Counted from the stretch's first letter, positions 32,970 through 42,632 are shown. The stretch: 64,000 nt of DNA from Cohnella sp. AR92 (GCF_003990975.1 NZ_RZJR01000006.1:186001-250000), one strand, 5' to 3'. Notes: a model not told the origin generated them from the letters alone. A program made the numbers and translations.

Positions 32970-34085
32970 ATGAAAATAAGGACAGTCGCCTATTATACCT
33001 TCCTGCGTCATCTGCGCGATTACATCGCGATCCTGGCATTAATCGCTTTTCCGATCGCGATCACGATTATTCTTGGAGCCGATGAAGGCGGCTTTAAGCC
33101 GAGAGTCGTCGAACAGGTGCCGGTCGGCTATCTCAACGAGGATGGCGGCGCTCTCGGCGCGGCATTCGATAAGTTGATGACTTCGGACGCAACCGGCAAG
33201 ACATTCGAAGTTCGGAAAGTAGAGGACGCCGATCAGGGAGAAGAGATGGTCCGGTCGGGCGAGCTAGACGGGTTCGTCCACGTGCCGGCGGACGCATCCA
33301 ATCGGTTGAATCTAGGAGATTCGGTACGCTTGGAGTATTACGGCAAAGGAAAAGGAGACAGCTTCCAACCGATGGTGGAAAGCTTCATCCGATCGTACAA
33401 CTTGAACGCGACTTTGCTTCGGCTGGGAGATAAATCGCCGGATTCGGGCGACTCGGGCGAACTTGTACGGGAAGATCAAGTGGAGACCGAAGGGAAAATT
33501 CCGCGTGCCATCGATTATTACGCAATCTCCTTTTTGTTACAGGCGATTCTGTACGGCGGGCTGCTTGGCATGTTCGCGATCACGAAGAATAACGGCAACC
33601 ATTCGCACTCGAGGCTCCTGGCCGCTCCCGTTCGCGGAAGCCAGGTCATGCTCGGCAAGTGGATCGGCAGCACGGGAATGCTCTTCCTCATCGCCGTTAT
33701 CATCTTTGTAACGACCAAATACGGGTACGAAGCCAACTGGGACGCCAGAATAGGGTTAATCCTAACCGTTCTCCTCTTGTTCTGCGCCGTCTCGGCTGCG
33801 CTGGGCATGATCATCGCCTATTTGACCCGGAGCACGATGGTCGCATCGCTCGTCCTTGTCATCGTGACCACTTTCTTCTCGGTCGTGGCCGGCGGCTATT
33901 CTCCGATGGAGAGCAAGGTCATGGAGACGATAAGCAAGTTCGCCCCTAGCTCCTACGCCCAGAATGCGCTGTTCGCGGATATCTATGACAAGGGCGACTT
34001 GAGCTCGAATCTGCTCGGATTACTGGCGTACAGCTTCATCGTTGTCTTTCTCGCATTCTTGATGGGAAGGAGGAAAGCCATATGA
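32970..34085 (+). CDS. ABC-2 type permease (LnrM-like)
   Basis: 371 residues. One membrane helix near the N-terminus, an extracellular domain of about 130 residues (VPVGYLNEDGGALGAAFDKLM...), then five helices; the LAAPVRGSQVMLGKWIG segment near 210 is the coupling helix of ABC-2 permeases. TAGGAGGAGC precedes the ATG. The stop overlaps the next start (ATGA). Forms the channel with the next gene's product. Confidence 0.9.
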   Translation: MKIRTVAYYTFLRHLRDYIAILALIAFPIAITIILGADEGGFKPRVVEQVPVGYLNEDGGALGAAFDKLMTSDATGKTFEVRKVEDADQGEEMVRSGELDGFVHVPADASNRLNLGDSVRLEYYGKGKGDSFQPMVESFIRSYNLNATLLRLGDKSPDSGDSGELVREDQVETEGKIPRAIDYYAISFLLQAILYGGLLGMFAITKNNGNHSHSRLLAAPVRGSQVMLGKWIGSTGMLFLIAVIIFVTTKYGYEANWDARIGLILTVLLLFCAVSAALGMIIAYLTRSTMVASLVLVIVTTFFSVVAGGYSPMESKVMETISKFAPSSYAQNALFADIYDKGDLSSNLLGLLAYSFIVVFLAFLMGRRKAI

Positions 34086-35179
34086 CCGTCTTTCTCAACT
34101 ATCTGAAACGCATTTTCCGCAACAAAGTGCAGGCTTTCTTCATCTTGCTGTTTCCGCTGCTGTTCATGACCATCGGCTTTGTCAGTAACGAACCCGCGTT
34201 AAAAGCGGCGGTCATCGACAATGATCGGACGCCCTTTACTACGGATCTGGTTCGCCAATTGGGTTCCATGGCGAATATCGGCACCGTCCGGGAAGACGAG
34301 ATCGAGCAGAAGCTCCGATCTCTCAACGTAGAATACGTGCTGGTCATCGAGCCCGGATTTACGGAGCGGTTGATTCGGGGGGAGAGCGGCGGCATTACGG
34401 GATATGCGGTGAAGGAATCCAACGTCTCCAAACCGGCGAGCTCGTTTATCGAGCAGCGGCTCGGCGCGGCCAGAGCGGTTGCCGCGGCCGTAGGACGCGA
34501 TCCGGATGCTTTCTATAAAGAAATGGCGAACTATGATGAACGGAGCTCTCTTCAGCTGAACGCGCATACTTTCAAGGACGTGCAAACGAAGGAAACGAGT
34601 ACGGTGATCGGATTGGTCGTCGTAGCCATGCTGTATACGGCTTTAATCGTCAGCTTGCATGTTCTAATCAATCGGAACAATCATACGCTGCATCGGACGT
34701 TGGCTGCGCCGGTCACCATGAGAAGGTATATGCTGCAGATGATCGGCAGTTTCGTAGCGGTGGCCTGGATTCAAATTACGATAGTCATGGTCTTCATGAA
34801 GTGGGTATTCAACTTGTATTTCGGCGGGGCGGAGTGGGATATTTACGGGTTGCTGCTGATCTTCTCGCTCGTCGGCGTGTCGTTCGGAGTCGCGATCAGT
34901 TCCCTTACCCGAAATATGGTGCAAGCGTGCTTGTTCGGAATATGCATTATCGTTCCGCTGGCCATGCTGGGCGGAGCTTACTTCCCGATCGAAGGCAAGT
35001 CGGACGTCATCGATTCCCTTAGCAAGCTGACGCCTGTCTCTTGGGTAATGGGCGGGGTTAAGAAGCTGCTGTCCGGGGCAAGCCTGATCTCGCTCGGCCA
35101 AGAAATTTCGATCGTGCTGATGTTCGCCGTCGTGTTCTTCCTGATCGGCACATTCAAGAAGGCGGATACGGCAAAATAA
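34082..35179 (+). CDS. ABC-2 type permease (LnrN-like)
   Basis: 365 residues with the same layout as the preceding permease: N-terminal helix, extracellular domain, five C-terminal helices and a LHRTLAAPVTMRRYMLQMIG coupling segment near 200. Start overlaps the upstream stop and has AAGGAGG. Partner subunit of the exporter. Confidence 0.9.
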   Translation: MTVFLNYLKRIFRNKVQAFFILLFPLLFMTIGFVSNEPALKAAVIDNDRTPFTTDLVRQLGSMANIGTVREDEIEQKLRSLNVEYVLVIEPGFTERLIRGESGGITGYAVKESNVSKPASSFIEQRLGAARAVAAAVGRDPDAFYKEMANYDERSSLQLNAHTFKDVQTKETSTVIGLVVVAMLYTALIVSLHVLINRNNHTLHRTLAAPVTMRRYMLQMIGSFVAVAWIQITIVMVFMKWVFNLYFGGAEWDIYGLLLIFSLVGVSFGVAISSLTRNMVQACLFGICIIVPLAMLGGAYFPIEGKSDVIDSLSKLTPVSWVMGGVKKLLSGASLISLGQEISIVLMFAVVFFLIGTFKKADTAK

Positions 35180-35224
35180 GGTATAATGAAGGGAAACTAG
35201 GCAAGATCTGGGGCCAAGGATACC

Positions 35225-36325
35225 ATGAGCCATTGGGTGAAAGCAGTCCTTCTCTCGTACCTCGCGATCGAACTCGTGATCGAACGGCAGCTCTCCTACG
35301 AGCATGTGGCGATTCTGCTCGCGGTCGTCGCGATCACGATATGCAAAGAGAGATTCGTAGATTCGGTTTATTTGACCATCGTACTGCTGCTGCTCGCATG
35401 CGCGGCGGCTACGGTGGATTTGCTTTTTGCCGTCTTATTCGCGGTCGTCTGCTATGATTTTATGTTGGGGAGAAGGGTCGTGGGCGTTGCCGCATCCGTG
35501 GCCTGTACGTTCTTAATGGCGGCGGGCGACCCCGATTTGCCTGTCTATCTATCCTGGATAGGCTTGAGCTGCCTGCTTGCGTACGTCGTCGGCAAAGGCA
35601 GAGAAGATCAGATCCGATTCAACGATACGCTGGATAACGAACGGCGCTTGCGGTACGAGCTCGAGCGAGCCAAAGCGGCGCTGCTTCATTCCTCCAAGGA
35701 AATCGCCGGCATTGCCGAAGTGAAGGAGCGCAATCGGATCGCCCGGGACATTCACGACAGTATCGGGCACAGCATCGCGGGCATCCTGATGCAGCTTCAG
35801 GCCGCGTATAAGCTGCACGACTCGGACGAGACGCGGTCGATGGAGATCGTTAGAAAATCGATTGACGGGTTGGCCGAATCGGTGGACATTCTTCGCAAGA
35901 CCGTACACAATATCAAACCGTCGGAGAATTTAGGCGCGGAGTATATCCGGAATATCGCGGACAATTACGGCTTCTGCCCGGTGGAATTGAAGCTGAGCGG
36001 CGATTACAACTCGATTCCGGCCGCTCATCTGGAATTGATCAGCACCAACATGAAGGAGGCGCTCACCAATGCGGCTCGCTACTCGCAAGCGACGAAGGTG
36101 GATATCGCCATCGATGCGAATGAACGATATACGCGGCTGTATATCAAGGATAACGGGGTGGGCTGTCCGGCGATCAAGGAAGGACTCGGCTTAAGCGGCA
36201 TGAAAGAACGGGTACGCAACTTGGGAGGCACCATCACCGTCAGCGCCAATGACGGATTCCTGATCGTCTGCGTGATCCCGAGACAGGAAGGAAGTGGACT
36301 CTTTGAAAGTGCTAATCGTGGATGA
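35225..36325 (+). CDS. NarL-type sensor histidine kinase (LnrJ-like)
   Basis: 366 residues. About five N-terminal membrane helices with short loops (residues 1-120), then a coiled linker, the HisKA_3 dimerisation helix with RNRIARDIHDSIGHSIAGILMQLQ near 170-195 (phospho-acceptor His in HDSIGH) and a GHKL ATPase domain with NMKEALTNAARYS, DNGVGC and GLGLSGMKERV. No large extracellular sensor, so it likely senses ligands within the membrane, as proposed for LnrJ. Overlaps the regulator gene by 23 bases. Confidence 0.92.
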   Translation: MSHWVKAVLLSYLAIELVIERQLSYEHVAILLAVVAITICKERFVDSVYLTIVLLLLACAAATVDLLFAVLFAVVCYDFMLGRRVVGVAASVACTFLMAAGDPDLPVYLSWIGLSCLLAYVVGKGREDQIRFNDTLDNERRLRYELERAKAALLHSSKEIAGIAEVKERNRIARDIHDSIGHSIAGILMQLQAAYKLHDSDETRSMEIVRKSIDGLAESVDILRKTVHNIKPSENLGAEYIRNIADNYGFCPVELKLSGDYNSIPAAHLELISTNMKEALTNAARYSQATKVDIAIDANERYTRLYIKDNGVGCPAIKEGLGLSGMKERVRNLGGTITVSANDGFLIVCVIPRQEGSGLFESANRG

Positions 36326-36932
36326 CGATGCGCTTATTCGGGACGGCTTGAGAATTCTGATCGGACTGGAGAAGGATTTCGAGGTGGTCGGAACGGCGGC
36401 GAACGGGCAGGAGGCGTTCGCGAGATGCCGGGAATACATGCCGGACCTGGTGCTGATGGATATCCGCATGCCGGTCATGGACGGCGTACTCGGAACGAAG
36501 ATGATCAAGCAGCATTTCGAATCGGTCAAAGTCGTCATTCTGACGACGTTCAAGGATGACGACTATATCAAAGAAGCGGTTAAAGCCGGAGCGGAAGGGT
36601 ATATTCTGAAGAACCAGCCCTCGGACAGCATCATCGAAAGCCTTCGCGCCGTCGGCAAAGGGAACGCCGTGTTCGAGAGAGAGGTCGTCCATACGCTATC
36701 CTCCATGCTGAGAGAGGAGAAACAGGCTCCTCCCGAGCTATCCGGCCTAACGGATCGAGAGCTTCAAATCCTGGCGTTTGTGGCCGAGGGATTGTCCAAC
36801 AAAGAAATCTCGGCTCGCCTTTATTTGAGCGAAGGAACGATACGGAACTATGTCACCGGATTGCTGGAGAAGCTGCAGCTGCGGGACCGAACGCAGCTGG
36901 CGATCTATTATTTAAAGCATTTCGATCGGTAG
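36303..36932 (+). CDS. NarL/LuxR-type response regulator (LnrK-like)
   Basis: About 209 residues from TTG 36303; GTG 36294 is possible but sits on top of the AGGAAGGA site. Receiver domain with acidic pair DDD near 7-9, phosphorylation Asp in PDLVLMDIRMPVMDG near 54 and Lys in YILKNQPS near 104; C-terminal LuxR helix-turn-helix LTDRELQILAFVAEGLSNKEISARLYLSEGTIRNYVTGLLEKLQLRDRTQ. Probably activates the upstream ABC genes through the palindrome at 31914. Confidence 0.93.
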   Translation: MKVLIVDDDALIRDGLRILIGLEKDFEVVGTAANGQEAFARCREYMPDLVLMDIRMPVMDGVLGTKMIKQHFESVKVVILTTFKDDDYIKEAVKAGAEGYILKNQPSDSIIESLRAVGKGNAVFEREVVHTLSSMLREEKQAPPELSGLTDRELQILAFVAEGLSNKEISARLYLSEGTIRNYVTGLLEKLQLRDRTQLAIYYLKHFDR

Positions 36933-36978
36933 AAGCGAGCCGACCAACTGTCGGGGACAAGAATACGCATTCTTAAGA

Positions 36979-37002
36979 AGCCGCGAATAACGCGGTTTTT
37001 TT
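36979..37002 (+). terminator. Terminator after the response regulator gene
   Basis: CCGCG AATAA CGCGG followed by T7. Confidence 0.85.
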
Positions 37003-37054
37003 GTATGGAAATCGGCATGAATGGATGTGTGGATGGAACATCCATAACTGGATC

Positions 37055-37099
37055 TTGCGCCTAGTAGTTATATCTGTTATATTCGTAATATAACAGATA
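37055..37099 (+). promoter_or_regulatory. Promoter with YtrA-type GntR operator
   Basis: TTGCGC (37055-37060), 17 bases, TATATT (37078-37083). The -10 lies within a perfect inverted repeat with 12-base arms TATCTGTTATAT (37071-37082) and ATATAACAGATA (37088-37099). Such CTGTTATAT...ATATAACAG repeats precede YtrA-type gntR genes, so autorepression is inferred. Confidence 0.7.
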
Positions 37100-37123
37100 G
37101 CAATAGAAGGCAGGTGATTCGAT

Positions 37124-37195
37124 ATGGAACGGCATCCCTACGCTCGCTTCCTGAAGAAGCAAAGCTGCCGGAAGGAGAGATATTCATGTTCATAG
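37124..37195 (+). CDS. Possible leader peptide overlapping the GntR start
   Basis: A 23-codon reading frame beginning MERHPYARFLKKQSC with AGGTGAT just upstream. It stops ten bases inside the GntR gene in another frame. It could couple translation to the regulator gene or be incidental; strongly basic product. Confidence 0.3.
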   Translation: MERHPYARFLKKQSCRKERYSCS

Positions 37196-37587
37196 AGCTC
37201 GATCTGCAATCGGACACCCCGATTTACGCGCAGCTAATCGATCAATTGATCGGCGGGATCGCGTCCGGGGAGCTAAAGCCGGGAGATCCGCTTCCTTCGG
37301 TCCGCAGCTTGGCGGAAGACTTGGGAATCAATCTCCATACCGTCAACAAATCCTACAACTTGCTCAAGCAGGAGGGCTATCTTCAAGTACACCGCAAGAA
37401 GGGTGTTATCGTGCAGCCCGACGGGATGCCCGGCATTACGGACGATTTCTTGGAGAAGCTTCGGCATCAGATGAGGTCTCTTGCGGCGGCAGCCGCCATA
37501 AGAGGCATGTCAGAAGAGGAATTCGCGCAGGAGAGCAGGGCGGTATACCGGACTGCCATTAAGAATCGCGGAGGCGAACAACAATGA
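37186..37587 (+). CDS. GntR family regulator, YtrA subfamily
   Basis: 133 residues from ATG 37186 behind AAGGAGAG. Only the winged helix domain and a short C-terminal helix are present, the size of YtrA. Key segment: YAQLIDQLIGGIASGELKPGDPLPSVRSLAEDLGINLHTVNKSYNLLKQEGYL (about 16-68). YtrA proteins regulate adjacent membrane protein genes. Here it overlaps the DUF5808 protein gene (ATGA), so both are under the inverted repeat at 37071. Confidence 0.93.
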   Translation: MFIELDLQSDTPIYAQLIDQLIGGIASGELKPGDPLPSVRSLAEDLGINLHTVNKSYNLLKQEGYLQVHRKKGVIVQPDGMPGITDDFLEKLRHQMRSLAAAAAIRGMSEEEFAQESRAVYRTAIKNRGGEQQ

Positions 37588-38666
37588 AACAGGAATCGAT
37601 GATCCTATTGTCCAGCAGTTATTTGATGTACGCGCTGTTTCTCAGCTTGCTGGTTTATCTCGGCCCGAGGGCGCTGCTGTTCGGCATCGCGCTGCCGGCG
37701 GAGGCATCGCAGGATAAAGCCGTCCGAGAGATTCGCCGGAATTACGCTTTGCTCACCGGCTGTATGGCAATCCTGATCGGAGGCGCTTGCTTCCTGTGGA
37801 TTCGCGATCAACCGGCGGGGCGGATTGTCCTATGGAGTTGGATGACGGCCATCCTTGTTTTATCGTTGGCATCGAGCTTCGCCATATGGATCAGCCGGAG
37901 CTCCGCGCAGCAGCTGAAAGCGGCCAGGGGCTGGCAGGTTGTCGCGCAGACGAAGCGAGCAGCGAGCCTTGAGGTTGGGCGGGCGAACGGCTCCGCATGG
38001 AGCCCATGGTGGTATTCGGCGCATGTCGCCGTAATGGCGCTATGCATCTGCTTCGCCATTGCGAGGTGGGAAGAGATCCCGCAAAGGCTTACGACGTTTC
38101 TCGTCGATCATGACTCTTCCAAATCCGTGCGGACCGTCTTCCTGTGGAACTTCTGGCAAGCGCTGACGATCGCTTTGTTCCTCGGCATTCATCGGATGAT
38201 CGGCCGCGTTCGGATCTCTCTGGATCCCCAGGACCGGGAAAGCTCCTTACGGAAACAGCTGAAGCGCAAAAGAATCTATTCGGTTCTGGCTTGGGGCGCT
38301 TCGCTCCTCATGATTGTGTTCCATGGGTTGACGCAAGCCGTGACGTTGTACGGTTGGAAGGACGACCTGATCTTCCGATCCGGCCTCGCACTCTGGGTGG
38401 TCCTGTTCTTGGCGTTGATGGGAGTCATGCTTTACCTGCGAATCCGAGGTCTGGATCAATTGAAGGACTTCCCGTCGCAGGAGGAGAGGCACTGGAGGTG
38501 GCTCGGCAGCGTTTACGTGAACCGCGATGACCCTGCCTTGTTCGTTCCGGATCGATATGGATTCTTATGGACGGTCAACATGGCCAATCCGATCGGCAAG
38601 ATCATCGCCGCGGCGGCGATCGTCGTTCTAGCGATCTTCCTTCTAGCGTTTAATTATCTCCGGTAA
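37584..38666 (+). CDS. DUF5808-containing integral membrane protein
   Basis: 360 residues and seven to eight predicted helices. Between the penultimate helices the cytoplasmic segment RHWRWLGSVYVNRDDPALFVPDRYGFLWTVNMANP (about 308-342) is a DUF5808 signature, also seen in DUF1648/SdpI-like proteins. Start overlaps the GntR stop. Relatives are coexpressed with YtrA-type regulators; a role in immunity or envelope homeostasis is possible but not shown. Confidence 0.85.
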   Translation: MKQESMILLSSSYLMYALFLSLLVYLGPRALLFGIALPAEASQDKAVREIRRNYALLTGCMAILIGGACFLWIRDQPAGRIVLWSWMTAILVLSLASSFAIWISRSSAQQLKAARGWQVVAQTKRAASLEVGRANGSAWSPWWYSAHVAVMALCICFAIARWEEIPQRLTTFLVDHDSSKSVRTVFLWNFWQALTIALFLGIHRMIGRVRISLDPQDRESSLRKQLKRKRIYSVLAWGASLLMIVFHGLTQAVTLYGWKDDLIFRSGLALWVVLFLALMGVMLYLRIRGLDQLKDFPSQEERHWRWLGSVYVNRDDPALFVPDRYGFLWTVNMANPIGKIIAAAAIVVLAIFLLAFNYLR

Positions 38667-38696
38667 TTATCCTATTCATAGAGAGGATTGATTAAA

Positions 38697-40781
38697 TTGG
38701 CAAGAAATCGATGGACGGTTGGCATTATGCTAGTAGCGTGTCTGTTGCTAGGCTTCTGCGCCGACACGGCGGCAATGGAGCCGCCTTCGAGCAATGCTGA
38801 GATCACCTTCGAAGCAACTCGAGAAACGGCACAGGAGAAGGCGGAATTCCTCACGAAATATTACGGCCCTAGCAGCGTGCAGTATGCTCTGATCGACCAT
38901 GGCCGTATCGTCGTCACCGGTCAAGCCGGCAAGAATGATGAGAAGGGACTGAAGCCGCTCACGAAGGACACGATATACGGGATCGGCTCGACGAGCAAGA
39001 TGTTTACCGCGGTTGCCGTCATGCAATTGGTCGAGCAAGGGAAGATCGATCTCGAAACGCCGGTCGTCCAGTATATCCCCGAGTTTACGATGAAGGACGA
39101 ACGTTACAAGCAGATTACGCCGCGCATGCTGCTGAATCATTCTTCCGGCCTGAACGGATCGTCGCTTACGGACGCCTTCTTATTCGAAGATAACGATACT
39201 TACGCCCACGACAGCCTGCTGAAGCAATTGGCCGGTCAGACGTTGAAGGCGGACCCGGGCGCTTATTCGGTATACTGCAATGACGGATTTACGCTGGCCG
39301 AGATTCTGGTCGAACGGGTCAGCGGCATGGACTTTACCTCTTATATTCATCGATATATAACGGAGCCTCTTGATTTGGCCCATACGGAGACTCCTACCGA
39401 TTCTCCGGACGCAGCGAAGATCGCGGGGCTCTATTATCCTGCCACCGGACAGCTTCCCATCGAGACAATCAACGTGATCGGAGCGGGAGGCATCTATTCC
39501 ACGGCGGAGGATTTGGCCCGTTTCTCGCAAGCGTTCACGGGTGGAGCGGAAGAAGTCTTGTCCGGCAAATCGGCCGCGGCTATGGCGGAAGACGAGTATA
39601 AGACCTCTCTGTGGCCTGACGAGGGGGACAACACCTCCTTCGAGTACGGCCTCGGCTGGGACAGCGTCGATGTCTATCCCTTCGGCGAATATGGGATAAA
39701 GGCGCTGACCAAAGGCGGTGACACGCTTCACTATCACTCCTCGCTCGTCGTGCTTCCCGAGCAAGGCATGGCGGCAGCCGTCGTCACTTCCGGCGGGACC
39801 AGCATGACCGACCAGCTTCTGGCGAACGAAATCTTGCTTCAAGCGTTGAAGGAGAAAGGGACGATTACCGAATTCAAGCCGGAGAAATCGTTCGGCGTGC
39901 CGGTGAAGACGGATATGCCGGAGTCTATGCTGCAGTATTCGGGAGTCTATGGCTCGTTCAGCAGTACGGCTAAGGTAGATATTACCAAAGACGGCGTCAT
40001 GTCCATTACAAATGAGCTGCTGCCGAATCAGCCAGCCCAAATCTACGTTTATTCGGCAGACGACACGTTCAAGAGCGCGGATGGGAATGTGAAGATCAGC
40101 TTCGTGACGGAGGAGAACGGCCGCACCTATCTATGGCTTCGTCAATACGCTTCGCTGCCGGGTCTTGGCCAGTATGCTTCATCCGAGTACAACGTCGAGA
40201 AGCTCCAGCCCCAAGAGCTACCGGCCGAGACAATGGAGACATGGAAGGGGCGCGACGGCAAAATGTATTACCTTCTGAACGAGAAGCATACGTCGGTTGT
40301 TTATATGTCGTTGCCTGCCATCCAATTGAAATTGTCGCAGCAATTGCCCGGGTATGTGTTGGATAAGCGAATAACGGGCCCGAATACGGCCGTCTCCGAA
40401 TTGCAAATCTCCCGAATGAATGGACGGGATCTCGCCGGTTATACGTTCTTCACGCAGGACGGCGCGGAGTACCTGGAGTCGAGCGGAAGAATCTTCGTGA
40501 ACGAGAACGCCGTGAAGCCTATCTACGTCGCTAAGAAGTCAATCGCTACGATTCCGTCGAGCGGATACGCCAAATGGTATACGATCAGCGAAAAAGATGC
40601 CGGCAAGACCGTTAAGGTGAGCATGTCCTCGAAGAATGCCTCCTTCGCCGTTTATGACGCGAAGGGAACTTGCGTTTACTTCAGTATCCTCGGAGGCAAG
40701 GGTCAGGTCGAGCTGCCGGCGGGAGGAACGATTGTATTCGCCGGGGATGCCGGCACGAAGTTCGAGATTGCTGCGCAGTAA
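38697..40781 (+). CDS. Secreted serine hydrolase of the class C beta-lactamase family
   Basis: About 694 residues from TTG 38697 (GAGAGG ten bases upstream). N-terminal signal peptide (residues 1-28) ending near Ala-Asp-Thr-Ala-Ala. Catalytic domain to about 360 with STSKMFTAVAVMQ (Ser-x2-Lys) near 100 and Tyr-Cys-Asn in YSVYCNDGFT near 185 as the Tyr-x-Asn motif. A further 330 residues of beta-rich sequence follow and end in a YKW/SEKDAGKTVKVSM lipocalin-like region. More likely a D-Ala-peptidase or esterase than a penicillinase. Terminator follows. Confidence 0.87.
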   Translation: MARNRWTVGIMLVACLLLGFCADTAAMEPPSSNAEITFEATRETAQEKAEFLTKYYGPSSVQYALIDHGRIVVTGQAGKNDEKGLKPLTKDTIYGIGSTSKMFTAVAVMQLVEQGKIDLETPVVQYIPEFTMKDERYKQITPRMLLNHSSGLNGSSLTDAFLFEDNDTYAHDSLLKQLAGQTLKADPGAYSVYCNDGFTLAEILVERVSGMDFTSYIHRYITEPLDLAHTETPTDSPDAAKIAGLYYPATGQLPIETINVIGAGGIYSTAEDLARFSQAFTGGAEEVLSGKSAAAMAEDEYKTSLWPDEGDNTSFEYGLGWDSVDVYPFGEYGIKALTKGGDTLHYHSSLVVLPEQGMAAAVVTSGGTSMTDQLLANEILLQALKEKGTITEFKPEKSFGVPVKTDMPESMLQYSGVYGSFSSTAKVDITKDGVMSITNELLPNQPAQIYVYSADDTFKSADGNVKISFVTEENGRTYLWLRQYASLPGLGQYASSEYNVEKLQPQELPAETMETWKGRDGKMYYLLNEKHTSVVYMSLPAIQLKLSQQLPGYVLDKRITGPNTAVSELQISRMNGRDLAGYTFFTQDGAEYLESSGRIFVNENAVKPIYVAKKSIATIPSSGYAKWYTISEKDAGKTVKVSMSSKNASFAVYDAKGTCVYFSILGGKGQVELPAGGTIVFAGDAGTKFEIAAQ

Positions 40782-40797
40782 CTGCTTGCGTTAGATG

Positions 40798-40822
40798 ACC
40801 GCCTATCTTAGGCGGTTTTTTT
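40798..40822 (+). terminator. Terminator after the serine hydrolase gene
   Basis: ACCGCCTA TCT TAGGCGGT followed by a T run. Confidence 0.85.
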
Positions 40823-40839
40823 CACCCTATTCGAAGTAC

Positions 40840-41439
40840 CTATTTAAACCAACCTTTCTCCTTAAACCGAGTAATAGCCTCAATTCGGTTGCTTACATTT
40901 AACTTGTCGAGAATGACAGAGATGTAGTTGCGCACCGTCCCCGTTGTAATGTAGAGCTTACTTGCAATCTCCTTGGTATTCTTGCCGTCAGCGATTAGCC
41001 CGAGGACCTCCGTCTCACGGTCGGTTAGAGGGTTGTCGGCGCCATAGGCTTCGTCGACGAGCTCTGGCTCATAGATCCGTCTACCGGCCATCACACTGCG
41101 GATGGAAGCGGCCAACTCCTCGCTAGGGCTGTCCTTCAGCAAGTATCCGCTGACTCCCGCCTTAAGGGCTCTCTCGAAGTAACCGGATCGGGCGAACGTC
41201 GTGAGAATGATGACCTTGCATCCGAGACCCTTGATTTCGGCCGCGACATCTAGGCCGGTCTTGCCGGGCATTTCGATGTCCATGATACATACATCGGGAT
41301 TGTGGAGATGGATAAGCGTCAATGCTTCTTCTCCGTTGCTCGCCTTGCCGACGACCTGCATATCCTCTTCGAGGTCCAGCAAGGAGGCGAGGGCGCCAAG
41401 CAGCATTCGTTGATCCTCCGCGATAACGATTCGAATCAT
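40840..41439 (-). CDS. desR: DesR-type response regulator
   Basis: 199 residues. Receiver with EDQ near 8-10, phospho-Asp in PDVCIMDIEMPGKTG near 54 and YLLKDSPSEE; C-terminal LuxR helix-turn-helix LTDRETEVLGLIADGKNTKEIASKLYITTGTVRNYISVILDKLNVSNRIE. Located behind a DesK-like kinase and a fatty acid desaturase in the same order as des-desK-desR of B. subtilis. In that system phosphorylated DesR activates des when membranes become too rigid. Start overlaps the kinase stop (ATGA). Confidence 0.9.
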   Translation of the reverse strand: MIRIVIAEDQRMLLGALASLLDLEEDMQVVGKASNGEEALTLIHLHNPDVCIMDIEMPGKTGLDVAAEIKGLGCKVIILTTFARSGYFERALKAGVSGYLLKDSPSEELAASIRSVMAGRRIYEPELVDEAYGADNPLTDRETEVLGLIADGKNTKEIASKLYITTGTVRNYISVILDKLNVSNRIEAITRFKEKGWFK

Positions 41440-42581
41440 CCTTGTCTTTCCCCTCCTTGGCGCTGAATAAATACGATCGGCACTTGCATGGCGAGAGTTA
41501 AGCCCTGATCGGAACGGACGTCCAAGGTTCCGTTCACGAACTCCAGCCGTTCCCGGATTCCACGAATACCGCTTCCCTTGAAGTTGTATAAATTCCCGTT
41601 CGCTTTAATGCCAGTTCCATTATCTTTGACGACTAACGTTAGATTATTAGCGCTCTGTTCGATATGAATCCAGCATATCGTCGCTTGGCTATGCTTGACC
41701 ACGTTGGTCACGGCTTCTTTGAGGCACATGCTCAGCACATTCTCTGTTAATAAGGAAACGGCCATTCCATCGACGTTGCTCGAGATATGGGCTTCGATCC
41801 CGGCGGCGCCAAGAATTTGCCTGACATGATGAATCTCATCCTCCAGCTTGGTTCCCCGCATCTCGGTAACGAGCTCGCGGACTTCCTTTAGCGCGACCCT
41901 GGCCGTTTGCTGAACCTCTTTCATCTCCAGCTTGGCTTGCTCCGGATTGTTGATCGTAAGTTTGCTGGCTAGATCGCTCTTGAGGCCGATGAGAGAAAGC
42001 TTCTGCCCGAGGGTGTCATGCAAATCCCGCGCGATTCGTTGCCGTTCCTCCATGACCATCAGATCGGATATCCTCTTGTTCGCGTCCTCCAGCTGTCCTT
42101 CAAGCTTCCCTTGCTTATTGCGGTTATAAATATTGAACGGAAGCAGAATGACGACCAGGAGATTGATGAAGATAAACGGGAATTGCGAGATAAACACCGG
42201 CTTGAAGGAGGCGAACCCATAATTCATCGTGACGAAGACGCTCACCAGATGAATGACGTACATCGTCAGGAAGCCGGCGCGATTCTCGATATTGCCGATA
42301 AAGTACGCGAGAAACAGCGCAAAATAGACGTAATCGAACCATAAAGACATGGTGATCGAGATCAAGAGTTGAACGCTGGTCCAGAAATAAAGCTTCCATC
42401 CCTTGGAGACGAAGGCAAGTCGGTAGCAAAGAAAGAACAGGACCACCAGAATGATTCCGCCCGCGACTTCAAGGGTATTGGAGGAACGGAAAATGAAATA
42501 AAAGGGCAGAATGCAGAAAACGAGCCAGACGTAAGGATTCAAGCCCGTATTGCGCTGGAAAATAAGGTACCACTTATTCAA
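41436..42581 (-). CDS. desK: DesK-type membrane thermosensor histidine kinase
   Basis: 381 residues from TTG 42581 behind GGGAGGA. Five or so N-terminal membrane helices with short loops, the DesK sensor layout, then a coiled linker, the HisKA_3 helix with MEERQRIARDLHDTLGQKLSLIGLKSD near 178-205 (phospho-acceptor His in HDTLGQ) and a GHKL domain with KEAVTNVVKHS, DNGTGI and GSGIRGIRERL. DesK senses membrane thickness and fluidity. Position next to the desaturase strongly supports the name. Confidence 0.9.
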   Translation of the reverse strand: MNKWYLIFQRNTGLNPYVWLVFCILPFYFIFRSSNTLEVAGGIILVVLFFLCYRLAFVSKGWKLYFWTSVQLLISITMSLWFDYVYFALFLAYFIGNIENRAGFLTMYVIHLVSVFVTMNYGFASFKPVFISQFPFIFINLLVVILLPFNIYNRNKQGKLEGQLEDANKRISDLMVMEERQRIARDLHDTLGQKLSLIGLKSDLASKLTINNPEQAKLEMKEVQQTARVALKEVRELVTEMRGTKLEDEIHHVRQILGAAGIEAHISSNVDGMAVSLLTENVLSMCLKEAVTNVVKHSQATICWIHIEQSANNLTLVVKDNGTGIKANGNLYNFKGSGIRGIRERLEFVNGTLDVRSDQGLTLAMQVPIVFIQRQGGERQG

Positions 42582-42632
42582 GGCGTTCCTCCCGGCTGAT
42601 CTTCCGACTTGTCTCTATCATAGCACAATGCC

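Noticed and set aside
31983-33011. 342-codon minus-strand frame opposite the Lnr-like ATPase
   Set aside because: Antisense to a strongly recognised ATPase gene and extends into its promoter.
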